From Crotophaga sulcirostris (lineage: Eukaryota > Chordata > Aves > Cuculiformes > Crotophagidae): DNA of 64,000 bases. This document shows, in pieces, positions 1 through 12,500 of the stretch. Made by a program: the position numbers and the translations under genes. Below the pieces are notes generated by a model. It was not told where the DNA came from. It did not search any database and saw only the letters and a program-made list of their open reading frames with translations. The DNA is taken from positions 2,344,449-2,408,448 of the forward strand of contig VYZB01000055.1 of assembly GCA_013397455.1 (NCBI GenBank). The letters are read 5' to 3'. Within the stretch, counting starts at the first letter, position 1, and every line of letters starts with the position of its first letter.

Positions 1-3000
1 CTTCATTGCACATCAGAAGAAAAAAAGATGAAGTGTAAGCCTGCAGTGCCCTTCTCCAAATGCTGCCCCCCCCATTTATATTAAAGAACAACTAGTGTTA
101 AATATTTTAAACTTTGTAAAAACATCAGAAATCAAACATTATTACATAGATGTCTCTCCAGAAAGAAAAGTAGAACAGAAGGGGTGGGGGGGGATGATAT
201 AAAGAAGGAAGGAGTTTAGAAGGAAAGAATCTGAAAAGTTAGAGAAGAGCTACTTAAAAAAAAATCCAAAAACACACACAGGCTGGGAGTGAGCACAAGG
301 AGTAGAACCTTATAATTACAGAATAGATATATAGGGCTGTAGTGGCTGTTAAAAGGCTATCTAGCTATGTTAAGGGAGAGGGGGGGAAGTAATCAGATTT
401 CCCATTACAATGTGGAAGAGCTACCCAACAGAAAAAATTAACCATTAACTGTATATTTTTATATTGTATATAAGCTGCATTTAATCTAAAAAGTAAAGTA
501 CAAGCCCACAGTTCAGTTCAGTCTTACTGTGAACAATTAGAATATTAAATCCTTGTGAACTTGGTACTAACATTAACTGTTTCTTATTTGATTTCAGAAC
601 CCTTCCACCCAAGCCATTCTATAGTGAAACCTAATTTTTATTGTAAAGGGTGGTGTTATTTATATTGTTTGGGTTTGGAGGCACCCTGTGCTTTGGTCAG
701 GAAATCCATGCCCTACAGTAGCAGCTGACGCTTTCAACTGCCTCCAACCCCTCCCCAAACCCTTTCTCCCACAGCATCCCCTGCTCTCTGGGAGGTGGGT
801 GGCGAGGTGATTCAGTGCATCTCACAGCTTCAGAAACAGCTTCTATCTGGAGTTACATAAGGAAGTTTTGCAAAGTGCCACGCTATCACTAGAGATTTAG
901 TCATTCCATGTGGGCTGGATTCAAACTGAGATCTCAGGAGCTCAAAAGACAGAGCGACACAGCCTCCGCGGAAGCCTGTGTACGGCAAGTGTGCCAGAAT
1001 AGAGCCCTGTAATGAGAGGAAGCACAGGTTTTATTAACAAACAGTATGGCAAACCACAATGTCTTTTAAGATCAGTTCATACCTCCTTAGGAGAACTATA
1101 ATTGGGGATGCCTTGATGTTTCACTCTGTGACAAGTTGCGAATTATGCCTGAGTTACTGTACTAGCCTTCATTTAAACTTTAATGTGCATTTTGCATGGG
1201 TATAAACACACCATTGCAGCTACAACCTATCCAGTGGATACCTACATGCAGAAACCAGAATACTAACAATTGTTTTGTAAATTATTTCTCTCTCTACCTG
1301 CCCGACTTCGCTCTAGACAATAAATCCCTTTATTTAGTTCTATTTGCTGCTGCTCTCACAATATGCAGGGAGGAACAAGTAACTTCTGAGGCTAGCAAGG
1401 AAAAGCAAAAAAAGAAGATTTCTAGAAGCAATGTCAAATTTTTTTGGGTGGCTGACAAAGAGGATTTATAAGCTCCAAAATGTCTCACTGAGCTCAGTGT
1501 AGCTCCCAAGTTGCAACCCTTTGCAATAACATCCTGAATTTTCTTATTTGCCTTCCTAGCTGTTTCCAAAAGAAAAGCAGTTAAGTAGCAGCTTGGTTCT
1601 TTATATCTGATTAAATTTTGAGAGTAAATTTACAAATTCGGTATCTTTATGTTTATAAAGCTATAGATAATCTATGTTTGCAAGCAAAAATGACCCTACT
1701 ACATTCTTTTACAAAAAGGACAGGACCAAATGTGCAGGTGTTGTTAAAGAGAGAAGCAAATGAACCTTGTTCTTCTGAAAAATCTCAGAAATCAGGCTAC
1801 AAGAACCGTTGCAACAATATTGTCATGTGTTTAAATACTGGGACTATTGGGGAGGGGAGCTCAGCAGTGGTGGGAGGGCTTTCATGTGCTTACATGTTTA
1901 TTTTGTTTAATTTTTGTCTTAACTGCTTTACTCGATAGCCTTAACATATTAATATCAGCTCTGCAAGAAGAGGGAAAAATAAAGCATTCAGGGAACTAGT
2001 GAAAGGATCTTTCTGTCGCAAATATCTTACTGTTTTTAAGAATTTTCTGTCATTGTCCTTAATCTGGCTACTTTACAGTTCTTTGTCATCACCATTTCTA
2101 AAACTTACAAATCCTTTCCTGCAGAGCTCAGTATTATTCATTACTGATACATCTAGGCACACATTTTTCAAAAAGAAGATACCAGACAAATATGTAATGT
2201 TAAAATACTCGTGCTTCTAAATATATTTATTCTAATACTTCACTGGTTCAATCTCTCCATACAAAACCCTGCAAAAATCTGACCTATAAGTAATCTTCAC
2301 TTTACTGAGACCTTCTTTTTGGCAGCCATCAGGAAATAATAAAATAAAAGCAGTTCAGGTACATATTGCTTTAGTAAAGCAGGTAACAGAGGAGATTAAT
2401 TTCAGAAAATATACTGAAAAATTGGAGGAACTGACCATTAAAATAGGTTTCTCTCTCTAAATATTTATGAGTGATTTTACAACTGGAAGAAAGGTGTACT
2501 GGAATACTGATCTCTAGTGAGTTTTACACCTACAGATCTACAGCACTCACAAATAAATATTAATATGTGCGCGTAGGTCTACCTGTACTGTATTTTCAGT
2601 GGGTATGCAATATCAAATTTAATACACAAGCTACTTGAATACCTCACACCAAACTCAAAACACTGTGAAATACCGTGTAATTTTTACAGTGTTTCAACAC
2701 AGGTTTTTACCAAAGCAATGCTTTCACTTTCAATACCAATGTATAAATGTATTTACCCTATCAAAGATTTTGTGATGCAAACATGATTATTACTGTACCT
2801 GATTTGATCATGGTATTCTAGCAGAGATCAAATAATAGGGTTTTTTTTTCCTCTTTCTTTTTCTAGTGCCTTTAAAAAAATTCCACTATCAAAGAATGTT
2901 AATTTCTAAGGTTTGATCTAGAGATTCCTGTGTAAGTATACAATTATTAGGGAAAAAGAGGCACAACAGTGAATATCTTAAAGCAATGTAATCAATATTT

Positions 3001-3108
3001 TTGCTTTGTGTAGATTTCCCTGCAACAATGAACAAAAAGATCTACTTCAGATTTAGAAACTCAGCTTTAAAGGGAAAGCTAGACAACAAAAAGCAAGAAA
3101 GTACTCAC
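1..3108 (-). other. VTI1A: VTI1A intron following the microexon (partial)
   Basis: This is intronic sequence downstream, in transcript sense, of the 21-nt microexon. The donor GTGAGTAC reads on the minus strand at 3101-3108. I looked for the next expected coding segment, the SNARE-helix exon that would begin with residues like RAHLLDN, and did not find it, so it must lie left of position 1. The sequence is AT-rich with few CpGs, short homopolymers and G runs near 61-75 and 180-195, and no repeat family I recognise. Short open frames here have no family resemblance. Confidence 0.8.
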
Positions 3109-3129
3109 CTCTTCACGTAATTTTATCAA
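3109..3129 (-). CDS. VTI1A: VTI1A 21-nt microexon (LIKLREE insert)
   Basis: On the minus strand, TTGCAG at 3130-3135 precedes a 21-nt segment translating as LIKLREE, which is followed by the strong donor GTGAGTAC. Exon 4 ends on a complete codon (Q114), so the microexon enters and leaves in phase 0 and can be included or skipped without a frame change. From memory, this is the seven-residue insert of the Vti1a-beta splice form, which lies just before the SNARE helix and is enriched in brain. Upstream in the transcript is a pyrimidine tract (complement of 3148-3169). TGC triplets sit between it and the acceptor (complements of 3132-3134 and 3143-3145), a pattern described for SRRM4-dependent neural microexons. 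The identity is firm; tissue-specific use is inferred. It is far too short for open-frame searches. Confidence 0.9.
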
Positions 3130-3849
3130 CTGCAACATGAATGCACAGAAAAGATAAAAAGGAAAGAAATGGCAGGAAAGAAAGATCAGTTGTGTGACAG
3201 GATACAGAATTAACATTGACAATTTATCTGTTTACATGTTTAGCATTTAAAAATCACAGACAAACACATTAAAAGAACCTAAACATAGACTACATGCAGA
3301 GTTTTTTGAACGAATAAAGATCACTTTCTCACACTGTCACATTAAACAAAGAGAATAGTGTGAAATTCTCTTTTAAACCACATCTAAGACACCATCATGA
3401 AAAAAAGGGGAACGACTTCATAGAAGTCTATATTATAAAGAAGAAAACAAGTTTACTATTCCTCTCTTCGAAGATTGTACAGCTGAAGTGGTTTTGTATA
3501 TACAAGTTTTCAGAATGTTTTCTGTATATTTTAGTTGTGACAACTGATTTCTTATTTTACTAGCAGATCTAACTTATTAATAGATGACTGTAGCTTTATA
3601 GCACGTAACCAGTATTTTGATTTTTATATACCTGAGTACAAATACAACTATATCATCTGATTTCATTATTATTGTACCTCATATAGAGGTTTTTTTTCCA
3701 GTTAAAAAAAAAAAAGAACCAGCTTAGTTAAATGGCTCGGAATTATGATTTATTGCACAGCATATTTAAAAACAGACAAAGGAATAGGGAACAACATGAA
3801 ACATATTTCCCTCAGAAAAGACCCATTCCAGGTTCTTAATTCTAGCCCA

Positions 3850-3890
3850 CTACACAGTGTGTGTATATATACACACACAGTGTGTGTATA
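3850..3890. repeat. TG/TA microsatellite with mirror and inverted structure
   Basis: About 40 bp alternate blocks of (TG)n, (TA)n and (CA)n and then repeat the (TG)n(TA) block. The CA and TG blocks are complementary, so the tract can fold back on itself or adopt an alternating-purine-pyrimidine form. It is probably a length-variable microsatellite. Confidence 0.8.
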
Positions 3891-4399
3891 CTTTTATAGT
3901 ATATACATTAATATTTATCAATTTATGCTTGTAAATTAACACAATGTAACACTATGAATAATATTTTATTGGCAGGTTGACTATAAAACTAAATAAAACC
4001 CTGGTCTGATTATCAAGCTATGTTGTAATATGCTCTTCCCTTAGAGAGACAGATGAATTATTTGTACTGGAACAAAACGTATAATTACGCACACCAAATG
4101 TCTGCATAAGAGTGGCTCTTTATAAAAAAATTACAGTTCTCTCACCGATTCCAGTTGAATTCGAAATTACAACAGCTACATCATTATCTCAGTTTATGCT
4201 GATACTTCACTTACAGTTTCATAACACTAATTTTCAACACATGTGTAAGCTGAGAATGTTTACTACTAGGAAAGTCTCACCAGCAGGAAGGAAACAAAAG
4301 AACCTCCATTATTCTCCATTGTTTCATATGGTTTGTCTAAAACTGAACGTAAGCCTTACAAGGACAAGGAGGTTCTACCTAGATGTAATTAGGAGGGCT

Positions 4400-5560
4400 A
4401 CTACTGCACGGACTTAAACCTGAACTGGCTCTTCAGTAGGCAGCTAAAGGAACTTTGCGAGAATTTCGTATAAAGAAAAACGCATTGTCCGCCAAACCGG
4501 CGCTTAAATTCAAGTGCTTGGCCTATCATAAATTGGTCTCTTTCTCCAGATCTTCCCCCCTCCTCCTTTTTTCCCCAAAAAGGCAAACATTAAGGCTCTT
4601 TAGAAAGAGACGATCTGGGAGTTGATCACATAGCTATCTTTTCTTTCTGAGGCCACCATTCTTCAGTTGGCTATGATACTTAAAGGGCCAAAGTTTAAAA
4701 CTACTCTCCCGCAACAGGGTCCGTTTGGGCATGCCACCCTTCTATAATCAGTGAGAGTTTTAAAATGCTGCACATTTGTTTTTTCAATAGGTTCCAAACA
4801 AAAATGTTCTATCTTGTTTGTGCTGCATGGCTGAATTTAAGCTCTGCATGGGATTTGCAGCTAAGTAATGGGAGAGGGTTTTTTTTTTTTAACATTGGCT
4901 GAAAGATATTCATTCAAATTAACAAAAGATGTATTTTTCCCCCATTTAACAATGCTCTTGATGAAAATGTGTTACCTTTACTTCCCTATTTTGAAACCTT
5001 ATTTTTATTATGCTCACCGCTCAACTGTAAACAGCACTAAGCTGTGCGCATCCACCATTTTAGGTTATGATAATCAGTATATTTTTGAAACAAAGATTTT
5101 TCTTTTTCTTTTTCGCAATCCAGAATTCGATACAAGAGGTAATCTGTTCCTTTGTAGGCTAAAAAAAAAAAAAAAATCTGGTTTACGCTGGTTTGAACCA
5201 GTGGAATCTCTTGTGGCTAAGCCTTCTGCTGTGACTAAAATCAAAACTGCGCCGCAGAGAGCGAGGGAGCGAGATGGGGTGTGCGTGTGTGTGTGTGCAT
5301 GTATGTGTCTGTGAGGCACATCACGTGACCTAGAAAACTACCGAATTTTTTTTAAAAAGCTGATAACGCTACCGCCGTCTCTGTCCGCATATAGATAACG
5401 AATAAATGCTGAACTCTATTAAACGCCCTTTACACATTATCGTGGGTCGAACACACAATTTTCTGAACTTATGATGACAGTCTATTTATTTTGCTATAAA
5501 CCCTCGGCATGTAACGAACAGATTTGTGTCTGGTAATGATCTGCTCTGCCAGGGCTATAT
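4400..5560. promoter_or_regulatory. Candidate conserved non-coding/enhancer block in intron 4
   Basis: Within an AT-rich, CpG-poor intron this block is unusually rich in retained CpGs: by eye about seven between 4410 and 4505, and about eleven between 5341 and 5519. It contains an 8-bp palindromic E-box TCACGTGA at 5321-5328 (USF/TFE/MITF-type) and several AT-rich homeodomain-like words. No repeat family or coding frame explains it. CpG retention suggests hypomethylation or sequence constraint. No conservation data are available here, so the enhancer role is only a hypothesis. Confidence 0.3.
5278..5312. repeat. GT microsatellite
   Basis: An interrupted (GT)n tract with GC and AT variants lies just before the E-box at 5321. 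Reading through it produces a spurious 148-residue plus-strand frame ending in alternating C and V. Confidence 0.85.
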
Positions 5561-8500
5561 GAAATGATACCGACCTTCTTTAGATCTTGGGGAATTAAAT
5601 TGACCAACTTCACCCCCTGGTCTGTAGCTGAAGTTTGACACACTTTATGCACAGCAAGCCCAAATCTAATATTATCACAACTTTGTAGTCAGAAATTAAG
5701 TAGCCGCAGAATATTTGTTCACCACAAATCACATATACAGGGTATGGGTATACGGACACACAGTTTAACCAAATGCGAATTTATTTAAAGTTATTAATGA
5801 ACACAGTTGTGAAAGAAAAAGCAATACTGTTATATTTCAAGAAAGTTGGCAATACCATACCTGACACTATTTTGGTAGAGAAGGATTTCTGATTTAACCC
5901 AACATATATTTTCTTAAAACCATACAAATTGCCACATAAAACAGTTATATGATTATTAAAGTGAAGCCACAACTTTAGTAGTGTATCATTGCACTGAATA
6001 ACTCAAAACTTCCAAGGGATTTGATAAACAATGGTGGACAGAATGACAAATAAGACTTGAAAGCAACAGAGCCCGTTTCACACCACTCCTGGAAAATAAA
6101 TAACAACCCAATGCACAGAGTAGGTTTTAGGGGTTGGGACTTTGAGGTGGGTTTCATCTATGTTAGACGGGACATTTCCTGATACTCAAACTCTTTGTGA
6201 CTATGGTCACCTGGTTCATATTAAGAGGAAATTAATGTATACTAAGCAATGATCTTACTAAACCTAAATGCATTAAGAGCACTATATCACCACTTACCTC
6301 ATTAAACAAAGATGGGTTTATTTCAAAAGAAACTTTGAATAGCAGAATTATAATTCTTACAACCTCTTGCAAGAAGTTTCTATAAGCTCTGTCTGGTAAA
6401 ATTAGTTAAAACCTGGTACAATAATTAGAACGCAACCGTATTTTATGTTGTTGTCATCTACACATGATGATTGCTACTTATGGAAGACATTTTGGAAAAA
6501 TGAAGACGATGGAAGATAAATCCTCATTTACTGATTCTCCAGTTTGTTCTTCATACTTCCATCTTTCTTCTTGGGAAAACAACTGGAAACTCATACCTAT
6601 GACTCTATTCATTACAGCTTTCAACTTGGCTGTGGTTTGCTGTAATTGTACCTTTGAAACTCAACTGAATAATCAGAAGTTGAACAAAGAAAAGATCCAT
6701 TTCTTTACATTTCCAGTGCCCCATCTATTTCTAGACAACTTAATGTGGTCACATTAGCCAGTAGATATTAAGCTCCTTTTGTCTTCTGCCTCCAACAAAA
6801 CCTTTATGCAAATGTTTGCCATGACGACAAAGACCATACCTAAAACATGCAAACTCACATCTCATTTCCTTGGGGTAACACCTCAACCTAACCAGATATT
6901 CAGCATTCCTATTGGCAGTTTTCACCAATATTTGTGGATTGGTACAGAAGCAATTCTGAGCTAGCAACTTTTCTCAAAAGCTCTTCTGCCAGAAGAGGAA
7001 CCTCTCCTCTCCTTTTCCACAGTTTGGTCACAGAAACAGGGAAAACCCCACTGTTTTCCCATTTAACTAATTTAACCTAACAAAAACTGATTAAGAAGTA
7101 AAAGTACTACAATGCTGGGGTGAGGGTCAGTCCACTTACCTATAATTACTTCCATCAGACAAAATGAAAGTAATCAAATATTTGATATCACTGTAAGTTA
7201 CACCTGAGTATCCCTTCATCATCTGGTCCAAATTATCTATTGATATAATAATGTAAATTAGCAGAAAAGTATCAGACCTCAGGTTACTGAGTTAAATATG
7301 TCGATATAACATGTCCAGTATATGGTAAGTACCCAAACCTTACACTTGATTTGGATACTGTACGCTCTGATAAGCTCAATATCAGACTGATGTACCCACA
7401 ACTGCATACATATAAGAGAAGTACAAATACAAATAAAGATAGTTCCTAAGAAAAAGAGGTTGAGAGATTGATTTGGGGAACAACACAATAAATAATATTT
7501 AGTAAAAATACTGTCATTCACATTTTTAAAAGAAGTTGGGTGACTCCTTTAAGGTGATACTGTATAATATTTTTAAAGGAAGGAAAGAAATCCAGAACTT
7601 TCAAAGGTAAAGGGGTAAGAATTTCAAGTTGGGCTATAGAAAAGAATTTTGAATTCCTAAATGTCTACATAAATCTCCTTTAACACCCAAAATTTTCTTC
7701 CATTTAAGAAGTGGTCATTTGGAAGAAAAAATTCATGTTGACAAGTGGTTGAAGGTATCATTTGGTTCCTTGAGATGAGATCATGTTTCTTCCAGCAAGT
7801 TTAGAAAGAAGGATCATAACTTGCAAAAAGTGCATGGGAGTCAGTTATTTAACCATTCCTTAAAAAGTGAAAATAAAATATTTTATCTCATCCCTACACA
7901 TAAGATATTCCGTTATAAGTAATGCTTCTTATCACAATTGCCCTTTTATGTCTGAATTCACAGAATTTTTTTCTTGAAATGTAAAAAAAGCAGCATCTTA
8001 AAAGAAATAAAATGAGAATCTTAACACTTGCACAGGAATAAGTTTACGATCATGACATGCAGACTGTGAAAGTCCTTTCCCTAAAATCGTCCTTTCCGTA
8101 AATTCATTATTTAGGGATAAAAACTCCTCTTTATTTTATTCAAATTTTGAAATTTCCCTTTGATATAACATAAAGATTAATATCTTTTACATTTAACTCT
8201 TCACATAGATATTAGAGCTGCTATACACTACAGTCTTATGTCACAGATATATTGTAACCTGTCTATAATTTCATTAATGTATGTAATAAAGTCTATTACA
8301 AAGCTTAAAACTTACACAGCACATTTAAAATATTGTGTAAGATTAAGGCTGAAGGGGTCCATGCTTTAAAATTCATTGTACTGGGATGAGTCTTCCTTTT
8401 TTTTTTTTCTACACTTAGTGGAACTGAGCTTATATTGAGGGTAGAAGATACTAAAAACTTCAGAACATGTTTCTGATCTGTTTCCTTACTTAATATTGCA

Positions 8501-9427
8501 TTTATCAACTAAAAATTTAAAGAAGTTTCACTTTCACTACCAAAATAATTTAAATTCTATCTGGTCAGAAGAGTCAATGTGATATTTAAGAAAACTTTTA
8601 ACTAACTTCTAACACAAAATGTGTAACTTCGATTACAGCTGACGTGATTTTCAAACAGAAATGAAAAATTCTGCTTCCAGACAGAGCTGGTCAAACAAAT
8701 TCCAGCACCAAAAGAAATATAAACAGGTGGGTCAAAGTCTCGTGAATGTAATGCTGTCTCTCCAATTTTCAGTAGTCTAGTAGGATCCTCACTGTAGTGT
8801 CCAGAACAAACAACATGGGTACAAGATTTTAAAAAAGCTTCAGGATTAACAAGCTTTCCTTCATTAAGAGATGGATAGCACTCTGCATTCTAGGACAACA
8901 TGTATTATGAAGTCATGCTTTTATTGGTACAACTTGTGTTTTTGGTACAAGGAGGGAAAATCTGTTTAGGGAAGGAATCACACAAGGAAACTGAGTGGGG
9001 TACTACCTAATTCTGAGAGCGCACTTTCATTTGTTTTGCCTGCCAGTGTTGATTTAATTATACTGCATTATTATCAAAGCTGCATTATGTACATTTTTTA
9101 TTCCTTTTACATGTGTTTGAGGTGAAGACCTTGGCTTTGTCGGCAAACAGCGCGTTTCAAGTTATTTCTTAAGTACTAAATAATAAAGAAAAAGAAGAAA
9201 AGATTTTTTTTTTAAGATAGCAGACAGTGATCACAAGTTAAAGGGTTAAATGTAAGATCTCCAAGAAACATTTTGAAGTTGATTAAGACCCCAGCTTTGC
9301 ATTAAACAGTATCACTTCCACATGAGTTGTTGCTAATGCTGTTAAGGAGCAGCTTGAGAAGCCCAGTGTGCCAGTGACCTCCTTCACCCTCCAGCCACCC
9401 ACTAGGGCTTCTTGATTAGCATCCTAC

Positions 9428-9505
9428 CTGGTTCTCTGAGGAATTCCCGTCATCCCCTAGGAGCTCATTCCGCACCTCATCACTGTAGGCGATCCGTGAC
9501 CTTTT
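9428..9505 (-). CDS. VTI1A: VTI1A coding exon 4 (residues 89-114)
   Basis: On the minus strand this 78-nt exon follows a TTTTACAG acceptor and ends at donor GTAGGATG. It encodes 26 residues, beginning KRSRIAYSDE and ending GDDGNSSENQ, essentially identical to the mammalian protein as I recall it. The segment forms the end of the N-terminal Habc bundle and the linker before the SNARE helix. Both borders are phase 0, which lets the next 21-nt microexon act as a cassette. VTI1A is a Qb-SNARE of the trans-Golgi network and endosomes. In complexes with syntaxin-6/syntaxin-16 and VAMP4 it drives endosome-to-Golgi fusion. Confidence 0.96.
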
Positions 9506-12500
9506 CTGTAAAACAAAAAGAAAAAAGGGTTAGGAAGTAAAGCTCCGAAGCCATTGGTATCAAGGCTGATCATCTTAAACCTCGAGAGCCCCCTAATGGA
9601 TACCTATTTGATAAAAAAAAAATTTAAAAAATCTGCAAGTAAAAGTTATTACAAAGTTTTTCAGCTGCTGTATTTTGACAAATCTGCATGGCAAAATCTT
9701 AGCACTACTAAGACAGTAACATCCTCCACATTTCAGCAATGAAAGCAGCTTCAGTGAAGTTCAAGATCCTGTAAAGTAAAGTGTGATCCCAGTTCTGATA
9801 ATCAGGTAACCTTGACAGGTAACATACACCAATATCAGAAGCACTGAAGAAATACAGGTGTGTTTTTCTGAAGAACACTTGCTAGCTGGACACAAAATCC
9901 ACAGTAACACTGCAGTGATGCCATGAAACAGGAAAGGAAGACTGAGCTTTTCCCATTTAAAAGAATGGCAAACCTGAACAACATGCATTTGACAAAACTG
10001 GTTGAACTGAAAGATGTAGAAAATTAACAAGCATTTCCTATGGTGCTAAGGCTATGAAGGCCTACAGGGAAAGGACCAGAAATCAAAGGGCAAAAAGGAA
10101 GTAGAGAAAACCGCAGTATGAGCAAACATTGGTTTACAGCAGTTCATAAAAATGAAAACAAAATTAAAAGAGTCATTCATTAGATCTTTATGACAGAGTC
10201 ATTACTCACAGCTTACAAGGACTAGGTGTGCTCATGAACTGATCATGGTAATTGATTCTAAACTAGACCAAGTGCTCAGAAACAGAAAGCAAATGTCTGA
10301 AGATTACCAAAGTACAACTTTCAGTGGAACAATGGGGTCATAACGACAACACCAGCCCAGCTTTCAGTGTCTCTGTTGGACAAATAACAGGCCCTTAGTC
10401 AGTTAATATTCCTGCATTCGCCATTAAAAGAAAGGAAGGATGTTTAACATTTTGCCTAAAATATTTTTGCATTTGAGTGCAGTTATGATCACTTTTATAC
10501 TTCATCAGAGGAAGAAATCCAAGAGTAGCAAGAACTGAACTGTAGGGCTTTCCTTTATTGCTGGGAGCTTCCCTCACACTCTGCCCTTCTAGTCACTACC
10601 AGTAGGAACTCAGCAAAAACAAATCCCTCCTCAAACATTCCCTAATTGGACAATCAGCCAAAAAATGTGCTTAGGACTAGGTTGCAGGAAACAATCCACC
10701 AGAAATTATACTGAACTCTGGGAAATTATTACTTTTGTGACAAAGAAGTTTGGCAGTGGGTCACCCCTTACGCTAAGAACCCAGCCATAGAGTAAGCCTT
10801 GTATTGGTCATCTCAAAGCAACACGTTTTAGCTTTTGATCCTGTGTCATTCACCCTTTATTACCATCATCGTTGTTGCAGTGCTTCCCAATTTGTGATTC
10901 AGTTGCTCATGTTCAGACCTAGATTATACACCAAAGCTACAGATGTACGGAGCAAGGACAAAGCATACCATGGACCTACTACAAGAGCTGAATTGTGCCA
11001 AATCTTTTGGAGATCTCAGCTGTCACAGTTTCATGCTAACCAAGCTAAAGTAGTCTACAGCATTAAAGGAAATGAGAACCTTTAAACAGGCTGTGGTATC
11101 AGAGCTGCCTGTTTAAATTATTCATTTCATCACTATGGGGGACTAAAACACTCCACAGTATGCAAGAATATCATATGGAGATAGGTTTTGTTTTTCTCTT
11201 TTTTCACCAAAAAGCCAACAAATTGGCATAGATTGCTCACTTATATTATTTTCCTATTTTTATTTGATATACATCAAACAAGGAAGGAAATTACAAATAT
11301 ATACCAATAAATATCTAATCTTCTTTTCTGATTAAGATTGGATCTTCCCATTGAGGTCTAGTAGTTCAACTGCACAGTCTCTCTCAATCTCACAAAATGA
11401 CTCAGCCGCATTGATTCTGTTAGTGGTGAATGTATTTATCATTATTAGACTCAGATGAGGAGCATGATGCTTCATGAGCTTGTTCTCCAGTGAACAAGTT
11501 GCCTAATTATATGTAGAGACTGAGATGGTCCTTGGTTACACATAATTTATTTGAAAGATTTAACTGGCTGATATTCTCATTCACAAGAGACGGCATGAAA
11601 GAAATGGAAAACAATATTCTTCACAGGAAAGAAATAAATCTTAATAGCAATACAGTTTTTAGATGCCCTTAATAATCCTTTATATCATCACCACTGAACT
11701 TAATAAATATATTTGTATCATTGTTCTTTTATTGCAATAATCTGTCATGATCTGCAAATCAGCAATTATATTAAAAAAATAACCCTTTGACTACAATTAG
11801 GTGTAACTCTTTGCCATAATCAATAAATAATTTGATACTACTTTTGATCACAGTTTCACTACCAAATGAATCAATAATATAAAAGGAAGAGCCTTTGAAC
11901 TAAAGTGTTCGTTTGTTCTTCCAGGAATTGTCCAAAATATCAATATCTTGAATTAGTATCCTTATTTTTATTAAAGTAATATTGGCTAACAATTTTAAAT
12001 GTGACTATCAAAATGAGTTCAGTTCATCTGAACTCAACAATTAAATACTTTTTAGATATATTTTTTTTTAGTTCATAACTATCTGTTGTTTATAAATATG
12101 TACTTTAGCCAAATGCAAGAATGATGGTTTGAGCTGGAAATGTCACACACACTGCTACAGTTTGAAGGAACCCAATTCATAATGCATTTTATAAATAGTT
12201 AATGACTTCTATACATAAGCTAACCAGGCAAATCAAGAAATTGTCAACATTTTTAGTCTTAGTTGTCAGTTACCACTGTCTACTGGTACTTTATATGTGT
12301 GTTTCTAGAAAAGACAGAAGCTTTACAGAGTTTGTAATCCAAGGCATTTCTGGGCAGCTCAATATAGGTTTAAGAGCTTCTGTGTGCACTTTTTTGTTTG
12401 TAAAGGTCTGTCATATATAGAAGTTTTCCTTGTATTTTGGGTTTTCTTATATTTACATAGACAAACAGTCTAAGCACACAAGTGTTCTCAACTCAGTGCG

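Larger units (their letters stand above)
3130..9427 (-). other. VTI1A: VTI1A intron 4
   Basis: This 6.3-kb intron lies between exon 4 and the microexon, bounded by a GTAGGAT donor and a TTGCAG acceptor on the minus strand. It contains TG/TA microsatellites near 3.85 and 5.28 kb, a CpG-enriched AT-rich block at 4.4-5.6 kb, and otherwise unique AT-rich sequence. A candidate Rbfox-type TGCATG (minus strand, 3293-3298) lies about 165 nt upstream of the microexon. I see no transposon family and no protein-coding resemblance in the short open frames. Confidence 0.8.

Noticed and set aside
4868..5314. 148-codon plus-strand open frame
   Set aside because: It runs through an A-tract and a GT microsatellite, giving poly-Lys and alternating Cys-Val, and has no family resemblance. 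It lies within a VTI1A intron.
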